From: Gammaproteobacteria bacterium
Lineage (GTDB): Bacteria > Pseudomonadota > Gammaproteobacteria > Steroidobacterales > Steroidobacteraceae
Assembly (NCBI GenBank): GCA_947469285.1
Contig: CANIOW010000001.1
Span: 186,001-250,000, forward strand
Direction of reading: 5' to 3'
Length of the DNA stretch: 64,000 bases
A program made the position numbers and the translations under genes. Below the pieces are notes generated by a model. That model saw only the letters and a program-made list of their open reading frames with translations. It was not told the DNA's origin and searched no databases. This document shows, one piece after another, positions 38,229 to 47,544 of the stretch. Numbering within the stretch: position 1 is the first letter of the stretch; every line of letters begins with the position of its first letter.

Positions 38229-39200
38229 ATGGGTGAATTCGAGGCCATCGACCGGTTCTTCGCACGCCTCGGGGCGCTACGTCCCGACGTGTTGCTCGGG
38301 GTGGGCGATGACGCCGCCCTCGTGGTGCCACCGCCCGGTGAACTGCTGGCGCTGTGCGCGGACACACTGGTGGAGGGCGTGCATTTTCCGGCGGACCTTG
38401 ACCCGGCGGATATCGGCTGGCGGTCGCTGGCAGTCAATCTGAGCGATCTGGCCGCCATGGGCGCCAAGCCTGCCTGGGCGCTGCTGGCGCTCACCCTGCC
38501 CCGGCTTGACGAGGCGATGGAAGACTGGCTCGAGGCGTTCGCGCGCGGGTTTGGGGCGCTGGCGCAGTTGCATGGTGTGGCCTTGGTCGGTGGCGACACC
38601 ACGCGTGGTCCGCTGGCTATCACGGTGCAGTTGGGTGGCCACGTGCCGCCTGGGCAAGCACTGCTGCGCAGTGGTGCGCGGGTGGGCGATCTGGTCTATG
38701 TGACCGGCTGGCCTGGCGATGCGGCCGCTGGGCTGGCCTTGCTGCAGGGCCGCCGCGAATGCGCCTCGCGCGCCGATCGGGCGGCCCTCGAGACGCGGTT
38801 TCGGCGTCCCGACCCGCGGGTGGCGGTCGGTTTGAAGCTGCGCGGGCTGGCCACTGCCTGCATCGATATCTCAGACGGTCTAGCCCAGGATCTCGGTCGT
38901 TTGGTGGCGGCCAGTGGCGTTGGCGCGCGGCTGCGCACGGCTGAATTGCCCCGCTCCCGCGCCTTGCATGCGCTGGCGGACGAGCTGGCGGCGGTCCGCT
39001 TCACGCTGGGGGGTGGCGACGACTACGAACTGTTATTCACGGTGCCCGCGGTCCGCACGCCACTGCTGCGCGCGACCCTGGCCGGGATGGTGCCCTGCCA
39101 TTGCATTGGTGAAGTGGTGGCAGCGCCCGGGGTGCGCTGTCTGGACGCTGCCGGACAGGAAATTCAGGTGGCCGGGTGGGATCATTTCCGCCAGGCTTGA
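38229..39200 (+). CDS. thiL: Thiamine-monophosphate kinase
   Basis: Phosphorylates thiamine monophosphate to the active cofactor. The 323-residue PurM/AIR-synthase fold protein begins GEFEAIDRFF and has LGVGDDAALV, the SDLAAMGAKP core, VGGDTTRGP and the late CIDISDGLAQDLGRL and LGGGDDYELLFT motifs that bind ATP and magnesium. It closes the nrdR-rib-nusB operon. A pgpA gene, which often follows thiL, is not present; a kinase gene follows instead. Confidence 0.96.
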   Translation: MGEFEAIDRFFARLGALRPDVLLGVGDDAALVVPPPGELLALCADTLVEGVHFPADLDPADIGWRSLAVNLSDLAAMGAKPAWALLALTLPRLDEAMEDWLEAFARGFGALAQLHGVALVGGDTTRGPLAITVQLGGHVPPGQALLRSGARVGDLVYVTGWPGDAAAGLALLQGRRECASRADRAALETRFRRPDPRVAVGLKLRGLATACIDISDGLAQDLGRLVAASGVGARLRTAELPRSRALHALADELAAVRFTLGGGDDYELLFTVPAVRTPLLRATLAGMVPCHCIGEVVAAPGVRCLDAAGQEIQVAGWDHFRQA

Positions 39201-39244
39201 GTCCTTGAACCACATCGCAGTTCGAGGCTTAGAACGGCGTTACA

Positions 39245-40579
39245 GTGCAAGAACTTTTCGGAGTGAGCCTCATTCGTAATTCCTTGCAATCGCATCCAGC
39301 TGCCAGTGCCTCCGTAACGCCTACGCCGGGGCGTATCGGTAAATACGAGATCATCAAGGAAGTGGCGCGCGGCAGCACGGGCGCGGTTTACCTGTCCCAC
39401 GATCCTTACTACGGCCGCGACGTAGCGATTAAGGTCTATCGGGTGGAGGCGACAGACGACCCGACACGCGCCCAGCTGGCGCGCAAGATGTTCCTCTCCG
39501 AAGCGCACATGGTCGGCATGTTGCAGCATCCGCACATCCTGCCGATCTATGACGCTGGCGAGGAAGCTGGACGTTACTATGTGGTCACCGAATTCGTGCA
39601 TGGCGCGCGCACCTTGTCGGCTTACTGCAAACCCGACAACTTACTGCGTCCAGACGATGTGGTGGAGCTGGTGTTCAAATGCGCCAAGGCGTTGCACTAC
39701 GCCCACAGCCGTGGCGTGATCCACCGCGACATCAAACCCTCCAACATCATGCTCACCACCGACAACGAGGTGCGCATCATCGATTTTGGCATTGCCATTG
39801 TGCCGGGCGCGGAGGTGTCGCGCATAGAAGGGATCGCTGGCAGTCCGTCCTATATGTCACCCGAGCAGGTGCAGGGGTTGGAGCTTTCTTCGCGCAGTGA
39901 CCTGTATTCACTGGGCGCCGTGATGTATGAATTGCTCACCGGTTTCCGGCCATTTCGTGCCGCTACGCTGGCACGTCTGCTGCACCAGGTGGTCTACGCC
40001 ACCGCACCACCCATCCATACGCTGCGTAAGGAAGTGCCTGAAGATATTGAAAATGTGGTGGTCACAGCGATGCTGAAGGACCCGGAGCGCCGGTTCCAGA
40101 GCGGGCAGGCCTTTGCAGCGGATCTAACGCGCGTCCACCAGCGGTTGCGCGCGCAGGACGATCGGGTGGATCGGCAAGAGCGCTTTGTTCAGCTACGACG
40201 GCTAAAATTCTTCCACGAGTTTTCACATGCTGAAATACAAGAGGTGCTGCGCGCCAGTCGCTGGCAGGACTATGCGCCGAATGAGTCCATTGTCGAGGAA
40301 GGCGAGATCGACGACCGCTTCTATGTCATCGTCGAAGGCGATGCGGGTGTTGAACGCGCCGGCCGCGTGGTGGGGCAGTTGAGTCCGGGCGAATGCTTCG
40401 GCGAAACCAGTTATCTGAGTGGCGCCAAGCGTGCCGCCACCATTCGTGCCGGCGCCGGGGGCACCACGGTCATGAAAGTCAGCTCTACGCTGCTGGAGCA
40501 GGCTTCTGCCAGCTGCCAGCTGCGCTTCAATAAAGTCTTTCTGCGTTCATTAGTGGCGCGCCTGCAAGGTAGCAAGTAA
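39245..40579 (+). CDS. Ser/Thr protein kinase with C-terminal cyclic-nucleotide-binding domain
   Basis: A 444-residue Hanks-type kinase fused to a cNMP domain. The kinase (about 34-300) is complete: glycine loop ARGSTGAVYL, AIKVY (Lys63), catalytic VIHRDIKPSN (Asp162), IIDFG (Asp180) and GSPSYMSPEQ. The cNMP domain (about 318-435) has a well-kept phosphate-binding cassette FGETSYLSGAKRAATIRAG, suggesting real ligand binding. No membrane span is seen, so it is cytosolic. A cAMP-regulated kinase in one chain recalls PKA logic but with the two functions in cis. The start is uncertain: GTG at 39245 or 39263. No phosphatase lies nearby. Confidence 0.88.
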   Translation: MQELFGVSLIRNSLQSHPAASASVTPTPGRIGKYEIIKEVARGSTGAVYLSHDPYYGRDVAIKVYRVEATDDPTRAQLARKMFLSEAHMVGMLQHPHILPIYDAGEEAGRYYVVTEFVHGARTLSAYCKPDNLLRPDDVVELVFKCAKALHYAHSRGVIHRDIKPSNIMLTTDNEVRIIDFGIAIVPGAEVSRIEGIAGSPSYMSPEQVQGLELSSRSDLYSLGAVMYELLTGFRPFRAATLARLLHQVVYATAPPIHTLRKEVPEDIENVVVTAMLKDPERRFQSGQAFAADLTRVHQRLRAQDDRVDRQERFVQLRRLKFFHEFSHAEIQEVLRASRWQDYAPNESIVEEGEIDDRFYVIVEGDAGVERAGRVVGQLSPGECFGETSYLSGAKRAATIRAGAGGTTVMKVSSTLLEQASASCQLRFNKVFLRSLVARLQGSK

Positions 40580-40589
40580 GAGCGCGCCG

Positions 40590-40607
40590 TCGCGAGCTTG
40601 CTCGCGA
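40590..40607. repeat. REP-like palindrome between kinase and folE2
   Basis: TCGCGAGC (40590-40597), TT, GCTCGCGA (40600-40607): a perfect 8-bp stem with the same GCGAGCTTGCTCGC core as the element at 29511-29534, again between two convergent genes. No T run follows. Confidence 0.65.
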
Positions 40608-40630
40608 TGCTGTGTGAGCCGGCCGCGCAG

Positions 40631-41455
40631 TTACTCCACGTCCTTGTTGCGCTCGATGAGCGCATACGCGGAGTGGTTGTGGATGCTCTCGAAGTTTTCG
40701 CTTTCCACCACGTATTCACGCACGCGCGGATCATTGTTCAGTCGCACGGCCACGTCGCGGACCATGTCCTCAACGAATTTTGGGTTGTCATAGGCGCGCT
40801 CAGTCACCCATTTCTCGTCAGGGCGTTTAAGAATGCCAAACAGTTCGCAAGAGGCTTCTTGCTCCGCGTAGTCGATCAGTTCTTCGAGCCACACATGCCC
40901 GTCGATCCGTGCCTGGATGGTGACGTGTGAACGCTGATTGTGCGCACCATAGGCGGAGATTTTCTTCGAGCAGGGGCAGAGGCTGGTGACCGGCACGACC
41001 ACTTTGATCCACAGCTGCGTGCTGCCGCCGCGTTTCACTTCGCCGATGATCGAGGCTTGGTAGTCCATCAGGCTCTTCACGCCCGAGACCGGCGCGGTCT
41101 TGTTCACGAAGTAGGGGAATACCATTTCGATGCGACCGGCTTCGGATTCGAGGCGGCGCGTCATCTGGCGCATGATGTCCATGAAGCCCTCGACCGAAAT
41201 CTCGCGCTCGTGCTCGTGCAGAATCTCGAGAAACCGCGACATGTGTGTGCCCTTGAAGTCTTGGGGCAGGAACACGTACATGTTGAAATTGGCGACGGTG
41301 TGTTGTTCGCCACCCGAACGGTCCTTGACCCGCACGGGATGGAAAATATTTTTCACACCCACCCGGTTGATGGGAATCTGGCGGGTATCGGCGCGGCTCT
41401 GGACGTCTTCGATGGGCTGCGCTGCAGTGGCCGGGGCGTCGATTACGGTGGTCAT
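40631..41455 (-). CDS. folE2: GTP cyclohydrolase I, FolE2 type
   Basis: Makes dihydroneopterin triphosphate for folate and pterins, as the metal-flexible substitute for FolE. The 274-residue protein shows the family text [11 protein letters not shown], the [12 protein letters not shown] block, the metal Cys region [19 protein letters not shown] and a C-terminal [11 protein letters not shown]. In many bacteria folE2 is induced under zinc starvation by Zur, but I see no clear Zur box in 41456-41608. It supplies pterin that phhA also needs. Confidence 0.94.
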   Translation of the reverse strand: MTTVIDAPATAAQPIEDVQSRADTRQIPINRVGVKNIFHPVRVKDRSGGEQHTVANFNMYVFLPQDFKGTHMSRFLEILHEHEREISVEGFMDIMRQMTRRLESEAGRIEMVFPYFVNKTAPVSGVKSLMDYQASIIGEVKRGGSTQLWIKVVVPVTSLCPCSKKISAYGAHNQRSHVTIQARIDGHVWLEELIDYAEQEASCELFGILKRPDEKWVTERAYDNPKFVEDMVRDVAVRLNNDPRVREYVVESENFESIHNHSAYALIERNKDVE

Positions 41456-41608
41456 GGCAGGATCCTCGGGGAAGGGGCGTGGAGCCCCTAGGCAGTGCTT
41501 CGGCTGATGTTTCCAGATCAGCTTCGAGTTTAGACTAATTCCAACGGGCAGGGGAAAGTACGTATAGATCTTGTCCTGTACAAATGCTCTACAGCTGTTG
41601 ACTTCGGG

Positions 41609-43522
41609 TTAGGGCACGACGCGCAAGGCGGCCTCGCCCGCGGGTCGTTCGCGGGTGAGGTGGGACCACCACTGGCTGATGCGCTGCTGCAGGGTGGCCC
41701 GGTCCAGTCCGGCATCCAACAGGGCCTCCGCCGGGGAGGCATGGTCGATATTGCGGTCTGGCAGTCCCAGACACAGCGTTGGGCGCACGAAGCCGGCGGC
41801 CTGCAGGCATTCCAGAACGGCTGAACCGGCGCCGCCAGCCAGCGCGTTCTCTTCGAGGGTGACGATGCCCGTGTGACGCTGCGCCAGTCGCAGGACCAGT
41901 TCTTCATCCAGCGGTTTCACCCAGCGCATGTTCACCACTGTGGCATCCAGTGCCTCGGCGATCGCTTCGGCGGGCGCCAGCAGCGTGCCAAAGGCCAGCA
42001 GTACCAAACCCGAATGGCCTTCGCGTCGGAGTTGGGCTTTACCGGTGGGCAGCACGGTCATGGCGGATTGCACGGCCACACCGGGGCCGCGCCCGCGCGG
42101 GTAGCGCACGGCGGTCGGGCGTCCGAGGGCCACGGCGGTGTGCAGCATTTGGCGGCACTCGTCTTCATCGGCGGGCGCCAGAATATGCAGGTTCGGGATG
42201 CAGCGCATGAAGCTGAGGTCGAAGGCCCCCTGATGGGTGGCGCCATCGCTGCCGACCAGTCCGGCGCGGTCGATGGCGAAGGTCACCGGCAGGTTTTGCA
42301 CGGCGACGTCGTGGATCAGTTGGTCATAGCCGCGCTGCAGAAAGGTGCTGTAGATAGCGACCACCGGCCGTAAGCCCTCGCAGGCCATGCCGGCCGCCAG
42401 CGTCACGGCATGTTGTTCGGCAATGCCGACATCGAAATAGCGGTCGGGAAAACGCCGCGAGTAATCGACCAGCCCCGAACCTTCACGCATGGCCGGTGTG
42501 ATGCACACCACGCGTGCATCGTGCGTGGCCTCATCGCAGATCCATTCGCCGAAGACCTGGGTGTAGGTGGGGCCGCCCGACTTTTCTTTAAAAATAGTGC
42601 CGGTTTCGGGGTCGAAAGGCCCGGGGCCATGCCATTTGATGGGGTCGGCCTCCGCCGGCGCATAGCCTTTGCCCTTGCGGGTGACGACGTGCAGAAACTG
42701 CGGGCCTTGGGTGTTACGCAGCGCTTTTAGGGTGGCGACCAGCGTGGGCAGGTCATGGCCGTCGATGGGCCCGACATAGTTGAAACCCATTTCCTCGAAC
42801 AAGGTGCCCGGCAGCACCATGCCCTTGATATGTTTCTCCGAGCGGCGCGCCAGTTCCCAGACGGTGGGCATGCGCTTTAAGACTTTCTTGCCAGCCCCTT
42901 TGAGCGTGGCATAGAAACGCCCCGTCAGCAGTCGCGCCAGATAGTTCGACAGCGCCCCCACATTTTCGCTGATCGACATGTCGTTGTCGTTGAGCACCAC
43001 GAGCAGGTTCACATCGAGACTACCAGCATGGTTCAAGGCTTCAAAAGCCAGCCCCGCTGTCATCGCGCCGTCACCGATGACGGCCACACAGCGCCGCGCT
43101 TCGCCTGCTCGATGCGCCGCGAGCGCCATGCCGAGCGCAGCGCTAATGCTGGTGCTGGAGTGACCGACGCCAAACGTGTCGTATTCGCTTTCGCTGCGCA
43201 GTGGAAACGGCGCCAGCCCGTCCTTGAGCTTGATGGTGTGGAGCGAATCGCGCCGGCCCGTGAGCACTTTGTGCGGATAGGCCTGATGGCCTACATCCCA
43301 GACCAAGCGGTCGTAGGGAGTATTGAACACATGATGCAAGGCGAGCGTCAGCTCCACCGTGCCAAGGCCAGCCGAGAAGTGCCCGCCGCGCTGGCTGACG
43401 GTGTCGATGAGATGACCGCGCAGCTCGGTGGCCACCAGCGGCAAGTCTTCTGCAGGGAGTTTTCGCAGGTCCGCCGGGTTGGCTATCTGGGCCAGCCGGG
43501 GGTAGCGGTCACGCATGTCCAT
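41609..43522 (-). CDS. dxs: 1-deoxy-D-xylulose-5-phosphate synthase
   Basis: The first enzyme of the MEP isoprenoid pathway, thiamine-diphosphate dependent. The 637-residue protein has [12 protein letters not shown] and [16 protein letters not shown], the TPP motif [18 protein letters not shown]...NDNDMSIS (given in parts), the transketolase-like central domain with [15 protein letters not shown], and [16 protein letters not shown] at 43522 ([13 protein letters not shown]) is chosen; a longer frame would run into ispA. Third gene of xseB-ispA-dxs. Confidence 0.97.
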   Translation of the reverse strand: MDMRDRYPRLAQIANPADLRKLPAEDLPLVATELRGHLIDTVSQRGGHFSAGLGTVELTLALHHVFNTPYDRLVWDVGHQAYPHKVLTGRRDSLHTIKLKDGLAPFPLRSESEYDTFGVGHSSTSISAALGMALAAHRAGEARRCVAVIGDGAMTAGLAFEALNHAGSLDVNLLVVLNDNDMSISENVGALSNYLARLLTGRFYATLKGAGKKVLKRMPTVWELARRSEKHIKGMVLPGTLFEEMGFNYVGPIDGHDLPTLVATLKALRNTQGPQFLHVVTRKGKGYAPAEADPIKWHGPGPFDPETGTIFKEKSGGPTYTQVFGEWICDEATHDARVVCITPAMREGSGLVDYSRRFPDRYFDVGIAEQHAVTLAAGMACEGLRPVVAIYSTFLQRGYDQLIHDVAVQNLPVTFAIDRAGLVGSDGATHQGAFDLSFMRCIPNLHILAPADEDECRQMLHTAVALGRPTAVRYPRGRGPGVAVQSAMTVLPTGKAQLRREGHSGLVLLAFGTLLAPAEAIAEALDATVVNMRWVKPLDEELVLRLAQRHTGIVTLEENALAGGAGSAVLECLQAAGFVRPTLCLGLPDRNIDHASPAEALLDAGLDRATLQQRISQWWSHLTRERPAGEAALRVVP

Positions 43523-43547
43523 GGGGGTCAGTCTACACCGGGCGCTG

Positions 43548-44456
43548 TTAGCGGGCGCGCTGCACGACATAGCGCGCCAAGTCAGCCAGTTCCGCCGCGG
43601 CCGGGCCGAAGGGGGCTAGTGCCGCCAGTGCGGCGGCGGTCAGTGACTCCGCTCGCGCATGCGCTGCTGGCACACCGACGGCACCGGGGTAGGTGGGTTT
43701 GTTGCGCGCCGCATCGGCACCGGTGGCCTTACCCAGCAGCGCTGGGTCGCCTTCCACGTCCAACAGGTCATCGACGATCTGGAACGCCAATCCGAGATGC
43801 TCGCCGAAAGTACGTAGCGCTTGTGCGGCGCCAGCGTCGAGGGTGGGCGCGGCGTGTCCGGCCAGTTCAATGGCACAGCGCAGCAAGGCTCCGGTTTTCA
43901 GCCGGTGCATCTGTTCGACGTCGTCCGCCGACAGGTGTCGACCCACGGCGGCTAAATCGATGGCCTGACCGCCTGCCATGCCCGCGGTGCCTGCGGCCAG
44001 CGCCAGGCTGCGCACCATGCCAAAACGCATCGCTGCCGAGAGGGTGGCCGGACCGCGTACGGCGAGTACCTCGAAGGCCAGCACTTGCAGCGCATCCCCG
44101 GCCAACATGGCGGTCGCCTCATCAAAGGCCTTGTGGCAGGTGGGCCGGCCACGTCGCAGGTCGTCGTTATCCATGGCCGGAAGATCGTCGTGCACCAGTG
44201 AATAGACGTGCATCAATTCGATCGCCGCTGCCGGCACATCCAGGCAGGCCGCGTCGATGCCGAGCATCTGTCCCGTGGCGTACACCAGTGCCGGGCGGAG
44301 TCGTTTACCCCCACCCAGCGTGCTATAGCGCATGGCGGTGTGTAGCCGTTGCGGGACGTTGGCTGCCGGCGGCAGCCAGTCGTTTAAGACGGTTTCGATA
44401 CGCGCCTGTGCGCGTAGCAAGGCGGGATGATCGTGTGCCGAGGCAGCTCCGGTCAC
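43548..44456 (-). CDS. ispA: Farnesyl diphosphate synthase / short-chain polyprenyl synthase
   Basis: Joins IPP with DMAPP and GPP. The 302-residue helical protein has the first Asp-rich motif [20 protein letters not shown], the second [15 protein letters not shown], and the family [11 protein letters not shown]. It starts within the last four bases of xseB (ATGA) and is followed by dxs, the usual gammaproteobacterial order. Confidence 0.96.
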   Translation of the reverse strand: MTGAASAHDHPALLRAQARIETVLNDWLPPAANVPQRLHTAMRYSTLGGGKRLRPALVYATGQMLGIDAACLDVPAAAIELMHVYSLVHDDLPAMDNDDLRRGRPTCHKAFDEATAMLAGDALQVLAFEVLAVRGPATLSAAMRFGMVRSLALAAGTAGMAGGQAIDLAAVGRHLSADDVEQMHRLKTGALLRCAIELAGHAAPTLDAGAAQALRTFGEHLGLAFQIVDDLLDVEGDPALLGKATGADAARNKPTYPGAVGVPAAHARAESLTAAALAALAPFGPAAAELADLARYVVQRAR

Positions 44457-44728
44457 CGTTCCGGCTCCTCGGCGTCGAAGGCGACGCGTTCTTCGCTGCC
44501 ATCGGGGCGCTTCAACAGCAGCTCCACACGTTGCTCTGCTACCGCCAGTGCGGCCTGACAGCGCCGGGAGAGTTCCACGCCGCGCTGGAATTCGCCGAGT
44601 GAGGCCTCTAACGGCAGTTCGCCCTGTTCGAGTTTCTCCACCAGTGCCTCGAGGTCGTCGAGGGCGTGTTCGAAATCGAAGGCGAGCGGGGTGTCAGTCG
44701 GGGGGGCGGGAGGGCGCTTGGCTGGCAT
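44453..44728 (-). CDS. xseB: Exodeoxyribonuclease VII small subunit
   Basis: Several copies pair with XseA to cleave single-stranded DNA. The 91-residue protein has the full conserved core FEHALDDLEALVEKLEQGEL and LEASLGEFQRGVELSRRCQ, preceded by a Pro-rich lead of about 16 residues. ATG at 44728 (MPAKRPP) has a GAGAACC just upstream; an earlier in-frame ATG at 44776 is unlikely. Confidence 0.94.
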   Translation of the reverse strand: MPAKRPPAPPTDTPLAFDFEHALDDLEALVEKLEQGELPLEASLGEFQRGVELSRRCQAALAVAEQRVELLLKRPDGSEERVAFDAEEPER

Positions 44729-44855
44729 GAGGTTCTCGTGAGGGGGCCCGCGGAAAAGGTGACCAGTGTATGCCACGCCGTCCGCCGGTGGGACACGCGC
44801 TGACGCTTTGAGTTGACGCCTAGGGGTCAGGGCGGCTATCTTGCGTCTCCCCGGG

Positions 44856-44870
44856 TTAGACTCGGTCTAA
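44856..44870. promoter_or_regulatory. Perfect inverted repeat before the rubrerythrin gene
   Basis: TTAGAC (44856-44861), TCG, GTCTAA (44865-44870): an exact 6-3-6 dyad that ends 18 bases before the rubrerythrin ATG. TCTAAT at 44867-44872 within it could be a -10 element, with TTGCGT at 44841-44846 a weak -35. It is probably an operator for a redox- or iron-sensing regulator (inference). The five T after the dyad would also allow a small hairpin terminator. Confidence 0.45.
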
Positions 44871-44888
44871 TTTTTCTAGGAGTCAGGT

Positions 44889-45302
44889 ATGGAACTGAAA
44901 GGCAGCAAGACCGAAGAGAACCTGAAGGCCGCTTTTGCCGGCGAGTCTCAGGCCAACCGTCGTTACCTCTACTTCGCCAACAAGGCGGACATCGAAGGCT
45001 ATAACGACGTGTCGACCGTGTTTCGTTCGACCGCCGAAGGTGAAACCGGCCATGCTCACGGCCATCTCGAGTATCTCGAGGCGGTAGGTGACCCGGCGAC
45101 TGGCTTGCCCATTGGCGGCACCGCGGACAACCTGAAAGCGTCGATCGCCGGTGAAACCCACGAGTACACCGATATGTACCCGGGCATGGCGAAGAGCGCG
45201 CGTGACGAAGGCTTCGACGAGATTGCGGACTGGTTTGAGACGCTGGCCAAGGCCGAGCGTTCGCATGCCAACCGCTTCCAGAAGGCCTTGGATTCGCTGT
45301 AA
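44889..45302 (+). CDS. rbr: Rubrerythrin (di-iron domain only)
   Basis: A 137-residue ferritin-like di-iron protein that reduces peroxide. Iron ligands are visible in [11 protein letters not shown] (Glu), [13 protein letters not shown] (Glu and ExxH type His), [12 protein letters not shown] and [12 protein letters not shown]. The C-terminal rubredoxin domain of classical rubrerythrin is missing, so an external electron donor is needed; the Fe-S oxidoreductase encoded next is a good candidate. ATG at 44889 has AGGAG upstream. It heads the trio rubrerythrin, Fe-S oxidoreductase, DUF3501. Confidence 0.95.
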   Translation: MELKGSKTEENLKAAFAGESQANRRYLYFANKADIEGYNDVSTVFRSTAEGETGHAHGHLEYLEAVGDPATGLPIGGTADNLKASIAGETHEYTDMYPGMAKSARDEGFDEIADWFETLAKAERSHANRFQKALDSL

Positions 45303-45315
45303 CAGGCGACCGGCA

Positions 45316-45340
45316 CTGCAGGTCCGTCGCGGACCTGCAG
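45316..45340 (+). other. Ten-base-pair hairpin after the rubrerythrin gene
   Basis: CTGCAGGTCC (45316-45325) pairs perfectly with GGACCTGCAG (45331-45340) around a GTCGC loop. It starts 14 bases after the stop codon and has no T run, so it may protect the rubrerythrin transcript end against decay. Confidence 0.5.
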
Positions 45341-45355
45341 AGCCCTACCGAGCAA

Positions 45356-45398
45356 GGGCAGTGCCGGCGCCGTAGGTGCCAGTGGCTGCCCTTTTTTT
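45356..45398 (+). terminator. Intrinsic terminator (possibly partial) after rubrerythrin
   Basis: GGGCAG (45356-45361) pairs with CTGCCC (45386-45391), with a GC-rich interior, and seven T follow at 45392-45398. It lies between rubrerythrin and the Fe-S oxidoreductase, so it may lower expression of the two downstream genes relative to rubrerythrin. Confidence 0.65.
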
Positions 45399-45446
45399 GT
45401 TGCAGTGGATGGCGCTGGCTGTCCTCTTTATTGGCTGGAGACCCGC

Positions 45447-46799
45447 ATGAGCGGTGCAAACACTGGTTCCGGTTCGCGTGAGGGCAGTCTCGAAGCGCCC
45501 ACTCGTCATCCCATTGACTGGCAAAACCCCGAGTTCTACGACGAAGCAAAACTGTTCACTGAACTTGAGCGTGTGTTTGATATCTGCCATGGCTGCCGTC
45601 GCTGCTTTAGCCTGTGCAATTCCTTTCCCACCTTGTTCGACGCCGTGGATGCCGCGCCGAGCGGTGAAGTCGACACCATGCCCAAGCCCGTGTACTGGGA
45701 AGTGGTGGACCACTGCTACCTGTGCGACATGTGCTACATGACCAAATGCCCTTATGTGCCGCCACACCCGTGGAACTTAGATTTTCCCCATCTGATGTTG
45801 CGCGCCAAGGCGGTTGAATTCGCCAAGAATGGCGCACCGTTGCGCAACAAGGTCCTGTCCAACACCGACCTCGTGGGTCGCCTGGCCGGCATTCCGGTGG
45901 TGGCCGAAGTGGTCAATGCGGTAAACCATTCGAGCCTGGGTCGTAAGGTCCTGGCTAAAGTGCTCGGGGTGCACGAGCAAGCGCCGGTGCCGAACTACTA
46001 CAGCGATACTTTCCGCAAGCAAGAGGCACGACGCCCGAAGCCGGTGTTGACGGCCGTGCCGGCTGCCGGCACCACCGGCAAGGTGGCGCTGTTTGCCACC
46101 TGCTACTGCAACCGCAACGAGCCGGACATCAACACCGACCTCGTGCAGGTGTTTGAGCACAACGGCATTCCCCTAACGCTGGCACCGCAGGAAAAGTGCT
46201 GCGGTATGCCGAAGCTTGAGCTGGGTGATATCAAGAGCGTTGAGGCGCTGATGCAGGTGAACATACCGCAACTGGCCGCGTTGGTGGACCAGGGCTACGA
46301 CCTGGTCGCTCCGGTGCCCTCGTGTGTGCTGATGTTCAAGCAGGAGCTGCCGCTGCTGTTCCCCAACGACCCGCAAGTCGCGAAGGTGAAAGCGGCGATG
46401 TTCGATCCCTTCGAATACCTCATGCTGCGCCACAAGGCGGGCCTGTTGCAGACCGACTTCAAACAGGAACTGGGCAAGGTGTCTTATCACGTGCCTTGCC
46501 ACCTGCGAGTACAGAATATTGGTCTGAAGACGCGCGATGTCCTGAAGCTGGTGCCCAACACCACGCTCGAGGTGATTGAACGCTGCTCCGGCCACAACGG
46601 CACCTATGCGGTGAAGCAGGAATTTCACGACATCTCCATGAAGATCGGCAAGCCGGTGTTCGCCAAGGTGGATGCTGGCAAGGCGGACTACCACTCCAGC
46701 GACTGCCCGATGGCGGGTCATCAGATCGAAAATGGCCTGAAGGCCCCTAAACCTTCCACCCATCCCATGACATTGCTGCGGACCGCTTACGGGCTGTGA
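45447..46799 (+). CDS. Heterodisulfide reductase-related Fe-S oxidoreductase (GlpC-like)
   Basis: A 450-residue protein. Near the N-terminus are two 4Fe-4S ferredoxin-type clusters: CHGCRRCFSLC (about 52-62) and CYLCDMCYMTKCP (about 93-105). The C-terminal part has two CCG-type domains as in HdrB/GlpC: ATCYCN then EKCCGMPKLELGD, and VPCHLRVQNIG then ERCSGHNGTYA with a final DCPMAG. No membrane span is seen. It sits between rubrerythrin and DUF3501, a trio conserved in many proteobacteria and probably a peroxide-reducing electron path. ATG at 45447 has GGAG upstream. Confidence 0.88.
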   Translation: MSGANTGSGSREGSLEAPTRHPIDWQNPEFYDEAKLFTELERVFDICHGCRRCFSLCNSFPTLFDAVDAAPSGEVDTMPKPVYWEVVDHCYLCDMCYMTKCPYVPPHPWNLDFPHLMLRAKAVEFAKNGAPLRNKVLSNTDLVGRLAGIPVVAEVVNAVNHSSLGRKVLAKVLGVHEQAPVPNYYSDTFRKQEARRPKPVLTAVPAAGTTGKVALFATCYCNRNEPDINTDLVQVFEHNGIPLTLAPQEKCCGMPKLELGDIKSVEALMQVNIPQLAALVDQGYDLVAPVPSCVLMFKQELPLLFPNDPQVAKVKAAMFDPFEYLMLRHKAGLLQTDFKQELGKVSYHVPCHLRVQNIGLKTRDVLKLVPNTTLEVIERCSGHNGTYAVKQEFHDISMKIGKPVFAKVDAGKADYHSSDCPMAGHQIENGLKAPKPSTHPMTLLRTAYGL

Positions 46800-46832
46800 C
46801 GCCGGTGTTGACCGCTACTGCAAGGAACCTTT

Positions 46833-47414
46833 ATGCCGCTGCACCCTGCTGATTTGATGACGCTCGAAACTTATTCGCGTGAACGCCCGGCGTTCCGCGA
46901 GCGGGTCATTGCTCACAAGCGCCTGCGCAAGGTGGCGGTGGGGCCGAACCTGACCTGGTTGTTTGAAGATCGTCTGACGGTGCAATATCAGGTGCAGGAG
47001 ATGCTGCGGACCGAAAGGATTTTCGAGTCCGAAGGCATCGCCGATGAACTCGGGGCCTACAACCCGCTGATCCCCGATGGCACCAATTTCAAGGTGACAC
47101 TGCTGATCGAGTTCGCCGATCCCGCTGAGCGGGCCGTGGCCTTGCGCTCCCTGAAGGGGGTGGAAGCCCGCTGTTATGCCGAGGTGGCGGGGGCAACGCG
47201 CGTTTACGCCATTGCTGATGAAGATCTGGAGCGCGAGAACGCGGAGAAGACCTCCGCGGTGCATTTCCTGCGCTTCGAATTTGACGCGGCAAGCTTGGCA
47301 GCAGCCCGTGGTGGCGCGGCGCTGACCTTTGGTGCGGACCACCCCGCCTATACTTTCGCTACTACCGTTGCCGAACCGACCCGCGCGGCCCTCGCGGCAG
47401 ACTTCGGCGCTTAA
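46833..47414 (+). CDS. DUF3501 family protein
   Basis: A 193-residue soluble protein. DUF3501 members regularly follow the rubrerythrin and Fe-S oxidoreductase genes; the family text here is LTPADL-like HPADLMTLETYSRER, KRLRKVAVGPNLTWLFED and the central EMLRTERIF with AYNPLIPDG. Function unknown. The conserved FLRFEF segment near the end is present. It starts 33 bases after the oxidoreductase, so it is in the same operon. Confidence 0.88.
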   Translation: MPLHPADLMTLETYSRERPAFRERVIAHKRLRKVAVGPNLTWLFEDRLTVQYQVQEMLRTERIFESEGIADELGAYNPLIPDGTNFKVTLLIEFADPAERAVALRSLKGVEARCYAEVAGATRVYAIADEDLERENAEKTSAVHFLRFEFDAASLAAARGGAALTFGADHPAYTFATTVAEPTRAALAADFGA

Positions 47415-47544
47415 CCGGAACGTTCGGCGCTGACTGGGCGCGCTACAATGCGGCCCTTCTTGTCTACCTGGCGTGGGTCCCTCGGCCAAAGCCGGGTGGA
47501 GCCTCCGTCTTTTGCCGCCTGCCCGCCCCCGGATATGCCCACCC

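Noticed and set aside
41456-41608. Possible Zur box upstream of folE2
   Set aside because: No GAAATGTTATA-type dyad is visible in the gap.
43028-44602. 524-codon plus-strand frame across dxs, ispA and xseB
   Set aside because: It is antisense to three recognised genes and has an Arg/Pro-rich low-complexity translation.
44856-44876. Reading the TTAGAC/GTCTAA dyad plus T5 as an intrinsic terminator
   Set aside because: The stem is only six pairs and AT-rich and it lies 18 bases before a start codon with no gene upstream on that strand, so an operator is more likely.
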